64,000 nt of DNA from Thunnus maccoyii. Taxonomy: Eukaryota > Chordata > Actinopteri > Scombriformes > Scombridae. The position numbers were made by a program, and so were the translations under genes. The notes under the pieces are model-generated. The model was not told where the DNA came from, did no database searches, and saw only the letters and a list, made by a program, of their open reading frames with translations. This document shows, one piece after another, positions 47,022-62,000 of the stretch (the first letter of the stretch is position 1; each line of letters opens with the position of its first letter). The DNA is taken from contig NC_056533.1 in assembly GCF_910596095.1 (NCBI RefSeq), forward strand, positions 32,028,662-32,092,661, given 5' to 3'.

Positions 47022-50000
47022 GTAAGAACATAATGTAGCTTCAGGTAACAGTTTTGGTTTAAAGGAATGTTGCAGTCAGCTCAGTCATAGGGGAGGCTGT
47101 ACATATTATTTTCAAAACCAACACATAATTACATTAATTCACCCACTCATTAAAACCATTTTACATGGTTTTGTCACATTTCTGTTGTTGGTCTGAATGT
47201 GTCTTAATTGCTTGCTGTGACTTGGCATTTTTGGAAAACTCCAGTCTTGACATTTGATGGTTTCAAGAGTTAATTAACTTCATTAACACTTCAAAATTGG
47301 TGGTTTTGAGTCGTTCCAGCAGTTACTCCCATATGATGGAGCATGCATAATGAAGCATAATAGCTCATTGTTTGAAGCACAGCAGCCACAGGAGAAAACT
47401 GTCTGGTGTCGGGGTTTCCACAAAACTCAGAAGAGCGGTTGAGATCGTGACTAACGTGAATAGCTAGTCCACTTTAAAGGAGACCACCTTAAGTGAACGT
47501 GGGCCTAAGTCGTCGCTAGCTTCGGGGCTAACCCCCTTTACTTCAACTGGGTGGCGAGCAAGATACAGGAACTTGGCTTGGGCCTTGAGGAGTTGTACAG
47601 TACTGTTGTGAACTGTACACACGATGCAGTGTTCACAGCTTCAGACCTCAGACTTCCTGCCCCGGTTGCCATTTTCACCGTCACACACACGCTCTCTCTC
47701 TCTGTGTCGTTCTCAACCACACGCTTGCTATGCCCTGAGATATTCCTTACAGGAGCTACGCTACTTGTATAACACATTTAAGTTTAGAAAACATCTTAAA
47801 ATACATAAAAAATTAATAAATAAAATTTCCCCGATGCTCAGGCCTGCCGGGGGGTCAACTCAGGCCCGTTCTTGGATTTGAATAGAATATTTGCCTCTGT
47901 AACCACCAGACTACTGTCATGGCTTTGTCAGCCTCTGCGTTGTAAATTGTGTATCAAATGAAGGTTTTTATCGCTCCTTTTTATGAAATGCTTCACTAAT
48001 CACTTAAATACTGTTTCTAATTGATTTCTAAACTGTTTTTTTACATGTGGATATAAATAGATATGAGTTAGACAATGAGAGGGCAGCACTACAATATACA
48101 GACAGACATCTTGGATAGATAACTGTGTATTACTGGTTATTATTTAATATGTTTAGCTTTGTCTGTGTTGCTTTAAAACAGAACAAATGTTTGTCCATCC
48201 TCTTTCCAGGCAACCAAGTAGTGATAGTGTGGCTCAGACCCCACAGCTCCTCCGCCGCTACCCACTGGAAGACCACCACGACTTTCCACTCCCACCAGAC
48301 GTGGTGTTCTTCTGCCAACCAGAGGGCTGCCTGAGCATACGCCAGCGTAGGGTCAGCCTGCGTGACGACTCCTCATTTGTTTTCACTCTGACCGACAAGG
48401 ACTCAGGAATCACTCGCTATGGAATCTGCGTCAACTTCTACCGCTCTTTTCAGCGAGGGCATCACCGTACCCGCGGGGACAAGAGCAGTCACACAGAGAC
48501 AGCAGCACAAGGGGCGGAAACCACGAGCGAGGGGCTCGACGGCAGCGGCGGAGGCCCGGCTTCCACGTTAGCGCCGCCTAACAACGCCGAGTCAGCGCCC
48601 CAGCCTGCCTCTGGAGAAGAAACCGGACAACCGGGTGCCGAGCCGAACGCCGGAAAATCCCCGCAGCACAGACGAAGCGCGGCTAAGATGGCAGCCAGGA
48701 ACCGCAACAGCACGCTGACCTCGCTGTGCATACTCAGCCACTACCCCTTCTTCTCCACCTTTAGGGAATGCCTATATATTCTCAAGAGGCTGGTGGACTG
48801 CTGCAGTCAGAGGCTAACACAGCGTGCCGGGCTCCCCCGCGCCACCCAGAGGTGAGGCTTTTAATATCTTACAGCTTATGTGATTTCATTCACTCCGCCT
48901 CAGATCAGACAGCTATCCCATCTTACAAAAGCTAAGTGAAAATGCATCAAATCAGATTGTTCAAACCACATCTGCAGGTGGGTTTAGACTCATTCTAGCC
49001 AGATGTTTAAAAGGTGTAAATGGTGTCCCAGATGGTTCCCATAGTAAACCTTGGGGAAGCGGCTGTTTGCTGCTCTTTATCGGAGGTGTGGCGGTTAACC
49101 AGATGTACAACAACCACTTAATCCTCAGCCAGGGTCCCAGGGGCACCACGAAAACAGACTTTGTACATCAGAAATGCCAGAATCTGATGACAGATTGTGA
49201 TGAAATTGTCGAGTATATTCACACTTGCCAGATGATTTCTATTTTTTGACACACCATGACATTTTTTGTTTCGCCACCTTTGGGCTAAATGTCAACTTTG
49301 ATCTCAAAATCAATAGTAAGATTTCCATGAAATTAGCTGAGTACATTCATATTACCAAGGGGATAAAACCTTTGATTTTAATGAACCCATGGCATTTACT
49401 CACACACCTTTAAAACCTTCAGTACATCGTTCATTCCCTCAACACCTCTGTAGTGTATTATTGGATGTAATTAACTTTGCAGCCTTTAGGAGGTAAGGGG
49501 GAGGTTTAGTCTCGTTAAAAGCAGTAGTTCAGTGACAAATCTGTAGATGCACAGCTATAAATTCTTTTGAATTAATAAATAGTACAACTTGAAAACACTA
49601 GAAAATAAATTTGGTATTACCAGACCTCATCTGTAAGTAGCTGAATAGCATCATTGCATTTATGCTGATATTGCATCGCACGCTAGTTACTGACCACTAA
49701 AACACAGGGCGGATACATTAGATTAAAATCCTCCAACGCTTAAATTGCTTTAAAATTGAATTTTCAAGGCAAGGAAAATTTGCAAACAGTGAGCATAAAT
49801 GTGTTGCTTTAACAGTGTTTCTTACCGCTTCTATCCTCCGCCATCTGCTTCTCTTATTGTCCACCTGTTATGTGTATGTTTGTATTACAGAATAAATACA
49901 AGAGCCTTTGTCTGTGGCTCCGTGCAGTTCTGCAGGCCATCTGCAGCTCATGTCATGTTTTCACAGTACGCTTTATGCTGTCACACTCCACCTTAATGAT

Positions 50001-53000
50001 AAATAATGGCAACCGAAATATCCACAATGAGTTTCATCCGGTTTGTTTTGACTGAATTGTATGACATCAATATTTAATTAAATGTTATAGAGCCATGTTA
50101 GATATGTTACTAAAAAAAGATGGTGTTGAGAGTTTAGTTGGATATGCTGAAAATACATGAGCTGCTTTTAACTTATGCAAAGAGTGAAGCTATTGTAAAT
50201 CTTCAAATTAAAATCTGCATGCAGGAGGTAGATGGTGTATTTAGCACATTCAACATTATTTTTTCTTACTAGACGTGATGTAAAGAGGTAAACATATTTC
50301 TTAATTTAACCACCAGGCATGCTTGATTCATATTTTTAGTCAAGCTGCAGTAAATATTGTTTTTATTGTTACAATTTTAATGTGACATTTTATCGTGATG
50401 TGGCAGTATTTGCAGCGCTCTTTAGGTTACATCGTTGCCATGGGTGACACAATAGATTGCAATTTTGGAGTGACAAAGTGTTAATTAGGCTGTCACTTCA
50501 CGCTGGCGTAGGCCCGGTATGATTGAATGTTGGTTTTTCTCTCAAGGTGCACATGTTTTCTTCACAGTCATCTATTTATAGCTGTAAATCCAGTGCAGCG
50601 TTTCCCCCCTTTATCACTACAAGGGAATGTAGGAATGTCTAATGCACAGTTAATCTCATACCTTGTTATTTTTCCTCTTTAAATAATAAAAAAACAAAAA
50701 AAAACTGTGCAGTCTGTTCACATATCATCACTAAAGAATTATGGCTTATGTGACAACCTCAAAAAAGCCATCCAACCCAGAGGCTGAGCACACCAGACCT
50801 AAGAATAATTTTTTTTTTCTGACATGGTCGGTTGAAATGTGGTGTGGCAATGACACAGTAGGAGGAGAGCACTGGCATAATGGCTGCGAGCGTTTTGCGC
50901 TGCGGCGGCGCTGACAGATTGAGGTCTCTGGCTGCCTTCGGGTAGCAGCTGCAGTTGGTGGGAGGGCTCCAAAGGACTAATGATTTGTCTCCCTCCTTGC
51001 CACACACACACACACACACATTAAGTATACACTCTAGAAAGGGGTTTAATGGCACCATGTGTGTGTAGAGTGGAGGGTTTTCACATCAATATTTCGACAA
51101 TTACTGAAGAGCCTCTCCTGTGTTTCGGTCTCGTTTGCTCATCATATTACTGATTACACTGGGTGTTTGCCGAGGCCTCATGGAAGCAGTTTACAGAAAT
51201 AAAATGAGCAAATGATTTAGTTTAATGTTTAACCCCAAAATTACTGTTAACTGACGTCAATAAATGTTATTAGTAAAGCTTAGCATATGCTGCATTTCAC
51301 TGAGAAACTGATTAAACCTTTTAAATTATAGATGTACAAACAAGGCCTTCATAAAAGGGTCACTGTATATAATGGCAGTATGTTTTTATGTTTTTATACA
51401 GTGTAGTGTAAAAGCTGAAATGATTAGTTGATTTACCAGTTAGTTCATTGATAGATGATGAATTGGCAACAATTTTAATAATTGATTGTTTGTTATTTAA
51501 ACATGAATCTGCTTCCTGTTCCTCAAATGTGATCATTTGCTGCTTTTCTCTGTTTTATATGATTGTAAATTTATTATATTTTCTAACTATTTCCTTAAAC
51601 GTTATGGACTAAATGATTAATCGCAAAAAAATATTTTTAAGATTTATCAGTTGAAGCCCCATCATCACTGTAGAAACTTGTAATAATTTTAGTCTTAAGA
51701 CTTCAGTCCTGTTGTCTCTTATGTTGGTATTTATATCACAATATGGACTATTTGTGGTGTGTTTCATTTAGATCCTTTGAGCCTCCTCAGCTAGTGCTCG
51801 AACTGTCAATTAACAAAATACTCAAATTTTTCTACTTTAATAGATTTATTGTTTAATTGTTATCAAGCTAAAAATCCAGACGTTCACTTGTTCCAGCTTC
51901 TCATAGTTGAGGAATTATTGCTTTTACTGCTCTGTTTTTATAAGGCATTTTCACTATTTTTTCACCTTTTCATAGATTAAACGATAAAATGACAAGTTAA
52001 TTGTTAATATAAAGGAAAAACTGTTGTTTAACGAGAGGTCTGACTGTACACCTGTTCATATCCTCTTCAGGGACACCATGTGGCGAGTGTTCACCGGGGC
52101 GCTGTCGGTGGAAGAGAAAGGCAGCCAGCTGCTGGCAGACCTGCGGGAGATTGAATCCTGGGTGTACCGGTTGCTGCGTTCACCTGTGCCAGTGGCGGGT
52201 CAGAGGCGCGTGGATGTGGAAATGCTTCCCCACGAACTCAAACGGCCTCTCACCTTTGCACTGCCTGACAACTCCCGCTTCTCCATGGTCGACTTCCCCC
52301 TCCACCTGCCCTTAGAGCTGCTGGGTGTGGACGCCTGTCTGCAGGTTCTCAGCTGTGTCCTGCTAGAGCACAAGGTAAGCACAGGATGTGAAACGTCTCT
52401 TATCGATCATCGCCGAGGCTTATTTCTTTGTTTTCCTTACTGTTTTTTAAAAAAAGCAGGAAGAGGAGCAGTGTGTTCGGCTTTAGATTGCAACCAAATC
52501 ACCTTTGGGATTTTATTTAAGGCTGAAGTGATTGTTTCAAGGGGAAGCAAAACTATATTTAGTATATTGTGGTTGGTCAATGGGTTCTTTTGGAGTGCAG
52601 CTGCGTGTCCCCGCCTGGACAAAAAACTTGAGATCTCTTGAGAAATACCCTGAGTGACCTTCACCCGGCATTTTCTGTTTGATATAGTCTCACTGATGCC
52701 ATTTCAGTGAGATGTGGATAAAGCATGATGGGTAAAAAAGGAGCCTGCATATAGCGCACTCACTGTATGACTGAGAGGAAAGACTCTTCATCTCTGTCTC
52801 TCTTATCTTTAACACTAGAAGCATTAGCAGGGATGTAACTGAATCCTTGTTTGGCTGCTGCTGGTGTAGTGTTCTGTTGTTGCTCTTAGTTTACAGTGAC
52901 ATCGATACTAAGGATGCAACTAACAATTATTGTCATTTCTGATGAATTTCTAGATTTTTTTCTCAATAGATTGTTGTGTTTGATCAACAGTCCACAACCC

Positions 53001-56000
53001 AAAGAAAATCAGATCACCATCATGTTTGAAAAGCAAGAAAAGCATTAAATCATCTCATTGGAGAAGCTGAAACCAGCAAAAATTTAGCATTTTTGCTTAA
53101 AAAATAACGATTATTATCAAAAGAGTTGCCAATTGATTGACTAACTGATTCATTGACTAATTGTTGCAGCTATAATTGATACACAGACTAATTTACAGTG
53201 ATCCCACAATCAAATCTGAGGCTCACATCTGCAGGCCATTCTCCTGTTTTTCAGTTTTTTTTGTCAATCTCAGTGTTAACATACCCCCCCCCCCCCCCCC
53301 CCCCCCCCCTCATTTTGTCAACGTCTGTGTGGAACTGCATTTTAAAATGTAGATCGATTTAGAAAGTCAGATTTAATAGTGCATCCATGAGCAGTTATTA
53401 GTTACATCATGACTTTGCCGTTGTCTGCGGACCACCCGCACTTTATACATCACAGCGAATAAATCCTCAACTTATGGGAGATGCTGCCGTCACGTCTTGT
53501 ATTCGTTCATTTTAGGCTTTTGAAGAAGAATTCAATACATCATTAAATTCAGTCGGGCTGAACTAAGTGCTGCCTAAAAGGCAGAATGACTGAGAAGCTG
53601 AGAGTCACTTCCTGTCGAGCACTCAATGCTGCCGAATGAATTTTTCATAAAAGTCAGTTTTTAATATTGCTGTTATGAATCCAAGGTAAAATCGTCTTCA
53701 CACCTTTTTTATCTTATGGTCAAAAAGAGGAAATATGTGTAGCTCAGACTTCTTGCTCTGGTGTTGTAACAAACCATTATTTGTCCAACCGTCCGTCTAT
53801 TTAAATGCGACTGTATAAACACCCACCAGTTTTTATGAACATAAACCTTTGTAGTTTTTATATCTATGTACTTTATGTCTGTTGTGTTTTTCAGTCATGT
53901 TTTATGTTTTTTTCTCTTTTCTCAGGTTATTCTTCAATCCAGAGATTACAACGCTTTGTCTATGAGTGTAATGGCCTTTGTGGCCATGATCTACCCTCTG
54001 GAGTACATGTTCCCCGTCATCCCCTTACTGCCGACATGCATGGCCTCAGCTGAACAGGTAAAACTCATCATTGGTCATTAGATGATTTATGTGTTTATCT
54101 TTAATTTTACCAAGCAGTAAAGATGTTTTTGTGGGGTTTGGGGGTTATGGCAGCCAAGTTTCCATCCATATTAAATGGAAATTGTAACCACATTTAGAGA
54201 AAATTAGCAAAAGAAAATGCGAATTAATCAGTTTCCATCCACCACTGTTATGCGAATATTTGGAGTTGGCATCATCAAGATAATCATTTGTCGTCTCTAA
54301 TATATTCTCCAGTCTGGTGCCATTAAACCAATTGCAAACCAACAAATGGGACGATGTAATTACAAAGAGCGTCAACAGTCAAACCTCAAATGATGGAAAA
54401 CCATGTGGAAAACATGATGGAAATATGGCATTTGTTTGTTTCTTTGTTTTACATCATGATGTATTCATTAAGTCTCCACTCCACTGCATTTTTTCATGTT
54501 TTGTTTTTATCGATATACTTTTTCCACCTCAGCCAAGCGTAAAAACATTTTGAGACTTTCTGACTTTTTTGAATTTCTGTTGTTTCCAATCAGGTTTTTT
54601 ATGCACAAATAAAAACAGGTCAGTGGAAATTCATGTAGTGTAGAGAGACAGGAAACTTAGGGAAAGAGAGAAGGGTATGATGTGCAATGACGGTCCCCCA
54701 GCTGGAATTGATCCATGGATGTCGCAGTTATGCGTTATGTTTTTTAACCATCAGGCTCCCGGAGCGCCATACGCATGCTATTTTTAACTGAAAATGTTTT
54801 CTGTTGAGGCAACATCAAATTGTGACTGATTGTTCTGTTTTTTTTCCTCTGCACAGCTCCTTCTTGCCCCCACTCCCTACATTATAGGTGTGCCAGCTAG
54901 CTTCTTCCTCTACAAATCTGATTTCAAAATGCCAGATGATCTGTGGCTTGTGGACCTTGACAGCAGCAAGGTCAGTACATCAACACGGTGTTCTGCCTGT
55001 TTCCAGATGTCCAGATTAAATTTACAGATCAAGGCTAATTGGTATGCTATTGGAGGGACATGTATTTTTGTATAATTAGATTTTCAAATAAATTTAGAGT
55101 ATAATTGACTGGTTTTTTTTATCTGCAGGTTATAGCACCCACCAATGCAGAGATTCTACCACCTCTTCCAGAGCCTGAAGCCGGCGAGCTTAAGAAACAT
55201 CTGAAGCAGGTACTGTATGTGATACGTCTGATTTTGGCCTCATAGATTTTTATCAGTGTAACATTTTCTGATTCTGCTGAGTCAGTCAGGGCTCTGCCCA
55301 AAACCAGTGAGAATACTGGTACATATAAGACATTTGCAGAGACATTTCTGGAATCCAGGTACTTCTTAAGACTGTTACGTGATTTTACTCCTATATATAA
55401 ACGTAAAACTTCTCTTTCAGCTGTGTGAAGAGTAGGGGCTTCCTACTTCAGCAGAGTTGTATGTATTGTATTGAAAGAGTGTGAGAGCATTGGAAATGGG
55501 TTTTGTAGTGCACTAACATAAACAAATGTTTTTTTCTTTCCTTCCCCCCCGCCCCCGTTTTCTTTGCATGCTCTAGCTGTTGGAGGTAAAATCAGATCTT
55601 TGGACCCTGCTATCCCAGCAAAACCTTTAGTAATACTGGTAGTAACTAACTCCCTCTAACCCCAATTATCTTACATAACATCAGAATCTGGTTCTGATTC
55701 ATGGAAACACCCCCCCTCTTTATCCTTTCTTCCACACTGTGATCAACACCATTAACATGTTTCTCCCAAGTCCATTCACATCCTATAGAGCGTAGCAAAT
55801 AATTATACTGCTCAGTGCTTTTGTCGGCCATGGCCAAACTATTAGCGGTTGTTTCTCCTCGTTTTGTAAAAATGGGTATGAATTAATTATAATTTTAAAT
55901 TGAACAAGTTCTCTATTTGAACAAAAATAGGCATCTTAAATGCCAGTGATGAATGAGATCCTTCTTTTGGTTTTCCACTTGTTTCGCTTTGAAGTGAGAC

Positions 56001-59000
56001 CAACAGAAGAACGGGGTTATAACCCTGAATGAGATTCTAAAATTAATTGATATTCACTTTTTAATCATATGTTTAAATGGCACAGAGACATCACTGAAAC
56101 CTATGTTTAATATTGTCCTTTCCAAAAAATAATTGGTTTCTGCCGGTAAGAGTTTTCTAGGTTATATTAGTAACTTTAAATACATAAAACTTTCTCAAAC
56201 TCACTCTTTCTTAAACTGTATTTTATTCTTTCATTAAATACAAGCAAATCATCACTTGTCACATATGCTCTTTTCAAACAATTTAGAGGTTTATATCCTT
56301 ACATACACTCAGTCTTGTTGGATATGTCTTGAATCAGAGCCGGTTCGGTTGCTGTGTGTGATTAGCAGCTCTTTCCCCGTGTGCGGATGTGTGACTTAGA
56401 GGCTGGTGTGTAGGAATGTGCAAAGCCTCTGTTTAGCAGTTGTATATTTGGAAAGAAGCACACACTATTGATATCTGTGAATGGAGAAAATGTCACTGGA
56501 GATGGTTTTAACTGATTATCTGAAGACTGTGATGCCAAAGCAGAATGCTTTCGATGTGAGAGTCACTGAAAATACTTGCACTCGAGACTAAAATAAATCA
56601 ATTCCAACTAGGAACTGATTTATTTCCTTTATTTACTTATGAAGTGGTTGTGGTATTATTTCTGTTCACCCAACTTTTTTTTTTTTGAACAATTAGGAGC
56701 TACAGTTAAGGCTTTTTTGCTACAGGTGTTTTAAACGTGCAAGTATTTTATCTGTGTTTCTGAAAAGATCTGCTGTTTTTGTATCTGTCATCACCATTCC
56801 ATCGTAACCACTGGTTCGTCCCAGTTGGTCACCATGGATGGCCTTCATGTGTCTTTTTAGTGGCTGGATTGTAAAGGTGAAGTCTGGTTTTTGGTTACAT
56901 TATTGCTTTGTCTTTGTCTCTCACTGTCTTTCATGTTGACCATAAAAAAAAAAAAAGTCTGTTCTTTTCTCGTATTCCTCTTTCTCTCTCTCGCTGTTTC
57001 TTCCCCCAAACTTTCTCTTTCTTCACCCTGTTCTTCTCTCGCTCTACTGGCCGTCCATCACGTTTTCAAGACAAACACAAAAATATTTTCTTATCTCCTT
57101 TCTTCAGTAAATTCATAGATTTGAAAGACAGCCAGGAATATTTCCTTGCACCTACAAATCAAAAATAACATGAGCATTTTGTTCATAAAGTAGGATCTTT
57201 TTGACTCACATTTGGGTGGCACCAAAATAGACTTAATAGCTGTCAGCAAAAACTGACAAAAAGGGAAGTACTGTTGAAAGGAGACAAAGAAAAGAAAGGG
57301 AAAGGGCCATGGTTCTGACCCTTCCGTCGTGCTGTTCCAGTGTCACTCACAAAATTATCATCCCAGGCCTTCATGTGACTCTCCTCGCATCTCTCTTATC
57401 CCCTTCCTAGTGTCTGGTTAGGTTGACCGTGATCACCCAAAAGCAGATCTTCTCCTCTGAAAATAAGGTTACTCATTTCTCCTCCTGTGGAATGTGTAAT
57501 GCCCCTGCACGGATATCTTCTCTCTCACATTATTTTTGCTTGTCTCTACTACTTGTCTCTATTCTCAAGACTTGAATAAAATGCATAACAGTGTCGCAGA
57601 ATGATGCGGACCAGTTTTTGATACACTGCTTAGCTCTGGCTTGAGCATGACTGAATGTGCGTGCATCTATCTTGGCATCAGTGAGTGTTCTTGTAACCAA
57701 AACAAGATATGATGAAGCTAATCACTTTGACAAAGTTAACATTCATCCAGACCCAGCAACTTAATGTTCCATTATGCTAAGCTAAACATTGACACTTGAG
57801 TCTGCAGCAGTTCCCTCAAAGCAAACCATGCATAGTGACTGACTTCCCTTGTGCTCCTCCTCTCCAAAATGACACACCCACCACAGGCATCAACATGCAC
57901 AAAATCTAACGCCCTAGCTACTGTACATCCTGAGAGAAAAAGTGAAATCGTGGAAGTGAAAGTAAATGGTGAAACCGGGGAAAGTCTGTGCCTGGACCCC
58001 ATTATTTAGCAAGAGAAAATGGCACAAATTCATTTATTATTTTTTACCTCATTATATCAAACTCCTTTTTCGCACTGCTGTGCGGCAGAGATACTTATTA
58101 GAGATGTACAGTATGTGTAGATTCCTCTCAGCAAGTCAGAGAGATCACCCCTGAATATGATCGCTTAAACTAGACACCTTTCTAGCAGGCAATCACTGAA
58201 TTGTTTTCCCTCTTTTTCATTGGCAAATGATTATATAATGTCCCCTAAAGTGTAAAAATATGAACTAAGTGTTGATGCCAATCGTGGGAGTGGTTCATCA
58301 CAGCGCTCTTTTTTTCTTTCTAGCTCCCCTACAAGGTTTATAATTTGTGTCACTGCCACCTATTCTAGGCCTTGGCCAGTATGAGTTTGAACACCCAACC
58401 CATTCTGAACCTGGAGAAGTTCCAGGAAGGTCAGGAGATACCCCTGCTCCCACCTGGACGAGATAAAGCTTCACCATCCTCCACGGAGTTCAACCCCCTG
58501 ATTTATGGCAACGATGTTGATTCTGTGGATGTAGCCACCAGGTAAGCCTTGTCTCTTGCTATTGTCCATTCGTCATGTTTCAAAATAAATTCATTTGTCA
58601 ACATGAAAATAAAGAAATATTAAAGCAAAATAATGTCTTTGTTTTACAGGGTTGCCATGGTACGGTTCTTCAACTCCCCGAATGTTCTCCAGGGGTTCCA
58701 GATGCACACTCGGACCTTACGTCTCTTCCCCCGCCCTGTGGTGGCTTTTCAGTCGTCGTCTTTTCTTGCATCTCGGCCACGGCGTTCTTGCTTTGCAGAT
58801 AAACTGTCTCACACCCAGGCAGTGGAGTTCTATGGAGAGTGGGCTTTGAATCCCACCAATCTCGCCTTTCAGAGGATACATAACAGTAAGACGCCATACA
58901 AGATTATGGTAGTTGTTTTTTCCTTTGCATTACATAAAGTGCATTATATAAAGAGTGTTAACTCGACACTATGCACATGTTTCAGATGTGTTTGACCCCT

Positions 59001-62000
59001 CCTTAATTGGTGACAAACCCAAGTGGTATGCTCACCAGCTACAGCCAGTGGTCTACCGGGTGTACGATGGAAGCTCCCAGCTGGTTGAGGCTATGGCTGG
59101 TCCTTTAGAGGACGAGGGCAACGAATCTGACCCCACAGACAGGTAAGAAAGCACCAGGTCCTTGTCATCGTAACAATTCACTTCAGTCTGCTTAGCTGAG
59201 TTTATGAGGTTTACCAAATCTTTGCCGTCAGTCAGCTTTTGGTGATGAGAAATGTAATTTGTTGCAGTGGAAGTGACAGTGAGGCATACGATGACTCCAG
59301 CTCTTCCTACTCCTCACTTGGAGACCTTGTGAGTGAGATGATCCAAGGAGACATCCAGGGAGACACGCCGAGTAAGTTTGACAGTGAAAGGTTTAAATGA
59401 ATCATTTGTTCGGTCACTGACTGTGGTTCCATTGTTGTCAAGTGAGGCTTTGGAGCTTACATGCCCCCTTGTGAGATTCCTCTGTAATTTCTTTTTGTTA
59501 TTACAAGATACATGCTGACCTCATTCTTCCTTGTTGTATTTTACCTTGACGCATTAGGCTTAGAACCACATACCCATGCTGCACTTGGAGATGCAAGTGA
59601 GGTCGAGTTTCAAGATTTCCAGGACATCAGGGAAGGCCAGAGCTCAGAGGGTCCACCCAGTGGGGACGGACCTGCCGAACCTTCTGATGGACAACCCCTT
59701 CGCTCAAGCTCCAGCACAACTGCAAGCTCAAGTCCCAGCACAATCATCCAGGGGGTCAACCATGTGTGTGATGCCTCAAATCATTTGTGAAAATTGTAGT
59801 TTTTTTTCCTCATTTCTTATTTAGGCTAAGTGAAGAAACTGAATATGTAATATTTTGATTAATAATTTGATCTGCATACTTATTCATGTTTCACTACTAT
59901 AATATCTTAACTTTTGACATGAAGCATAATGTTTTCAATCAGAAGAATGAATGTGGCCAACTAGAGTTTAATGCAGAATTAACACATTGAAATAATAGAT
60001 ATAATCCCCATGAAAACCACAAATTAATCCTTGTGCTAATATTTTTTCAGGAGCAAGGGGAAGCACCTGAAATGGAGGCATTACCAAGTGCCGCCTTACA
60101 GAATCCTGTCCCAGGACTGGGCAGCCAGCCGTTCCTCAGAGCTCCAGCTGATGCTGGCCTGGTGGACCCAGCCAACAAAAAACAAGAGTATGACAACCCA
60201 TACTTTGAGCCTCAGTATGGCTTCCCCTCTGAGGATGACCCTGATGCGGAAGAGCAAGTGGAGTCATACACCCCTCGATTCAACCAGAACCTCAATGGCA
60301 ACAAGTGTGTTTATACTTGTTCATCACTTGAATGAATGCATCATCATCATTCAAATGGGCTCTCTGACCATCCATGCAATGTTCAATATCAAAACCCAGC
60401 ATGTCATATTAATCTCTCCATTCATGGTGGTCTTGAATCTTTGGTGGTGTGATGTTGTGTTGTGACCTGAATGCTTGAATGTGTTTCCCATATTTTATGT
60501 GTATGTTACTGTGTCTGTGAGGCACCGCTAATGTCTTCTGGTTATTTTTCTCAAGGGCACAGCGTCCTTTACGTCCCAGTAGTCTGAGGCTCCCCGGTGA
60601 GTCTGACGGGGAGGGAGATTCCCGCAACAGCTCGCCAAACTCCACTATTTCCAACAGCAGCAATGATGGATTTGGAGGACTCATGTCCTTTGCTAGTAAG
60701 AATATTTGAAGTCATTTTGTTTGTTTTTTTCAGCCATTTCTTTGCCACGTAGAAAGTGGAGTGATTTTTGATGATGAAGAATTGGAGAAAAGTACTTGTG
60801 AGATCACGTTCATCCATTCTTAACACCCCATTTTAGATTCAACACACCCAGTTTACGTATTCTATAAATATGACTTTTTCTTGTACATTGTGGACAGAAT
60901 TACTACATTTTCTCTGGAAAAGAAAGAAAGAACTGCTGTTGCAATGACTGTACATAGCATTTACTAACTCAAAAAATGGGATTTAGTGTTAAATTACTCT
61001 TCGAGAGATGGGTTACATCAGAAGGTTTGGTTTTATAGGAAGTTTTAGTCTTTAATTGTGGATATGGATATGATTTTCTCTGGAAAAGAAAGAGACAAGG
61101 ATCATCAGATAAAATAGACTGTGCATAGAATTTGCTAACTCAAAAAAGTGGATTTAGTGTTAAGTTACTCTTAGAGAGATGGGTCTTTAATTGTGGATAT
61201 GGACCAATTACATATTTACTCTATTCAATTTAATAATTTGTTTTCCGACAGCTGGGTCAGTAGCCTCTTGTTACTGAAAGAAAGAAATCTGTGCTTCTCT
61301 CATTGATAGCACACCAACGTTTATATGAAGGTTGAATAGCGCTATTATGAATTATGATGCCTTTGGTTTTTGCATGATCATTAAAATGTTCCTATTTCTG
61401 ATTATGTTATCATTTTTTCACTACAGGCAACCTTTACAAGAACCATGGCACCAGTTTCAGCCTGTCCAATCTCGCTCTTCCCAACAAAGCAGCGAGGGAG
61501 AAATCAACGCCTTTCCCGAGTTTAAAAGGTACGACAACACAGCCGAACTGACCACTTTTACATCTGTTCAGCTTTCTTCTGGTGTGTTTCTGTCATTTTA
61601 TTCTCTGTCCCAGTTGTTGCATTTGTGGTTTCAAGGGTAATAAGAAACATGATCATAAAATGTGTTGATTAGGACGTAAAGATAGGGAGAGGTGAGAAAT
61701 TACTGGATAAGAGTAAAAAAAGGAGATGCACTGATTTGCCTTAAACATCTTTGTTTCTCTGATCCACTCATCTTTTTTTTTTATTATTGGCTTCATCATT
61801 GGTTGCAGTCATGTACATGTTTATTAAGAGATTTTTTTAAATCCTACTTTATACTAATCTACACTTGAATACCATGATTTGAATTATAAATAATTAACAA
61901 GTATTAAAATGGTTATAGCTCTATGTATGGTCTACATTACTTATTCACTAAAAAGTAAACCATGCATCTTTACATTTCTTAAAAGCATAGTATTTTTATT

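Noticed and set aside
48489..48731. Minus-strand open frame inside madd exon 2
   Set aside because: Shadow of the GC-rich, low-complexity coding insert of madd.
51999..52641. 205-codon plus-strand frame around madd exon 3
   Set aside because: Only 52071-52374 is exon. The tail after the GTAAGC donor reads into the intron and loses similarity to MADD.
54640..54775. Possible functional tRNA gene on the minus strand
   Set aside because: A- and B-box resemblance is partial and no cloverleaf or anticodon stem could be drawn. Fits a decayed SINE better.
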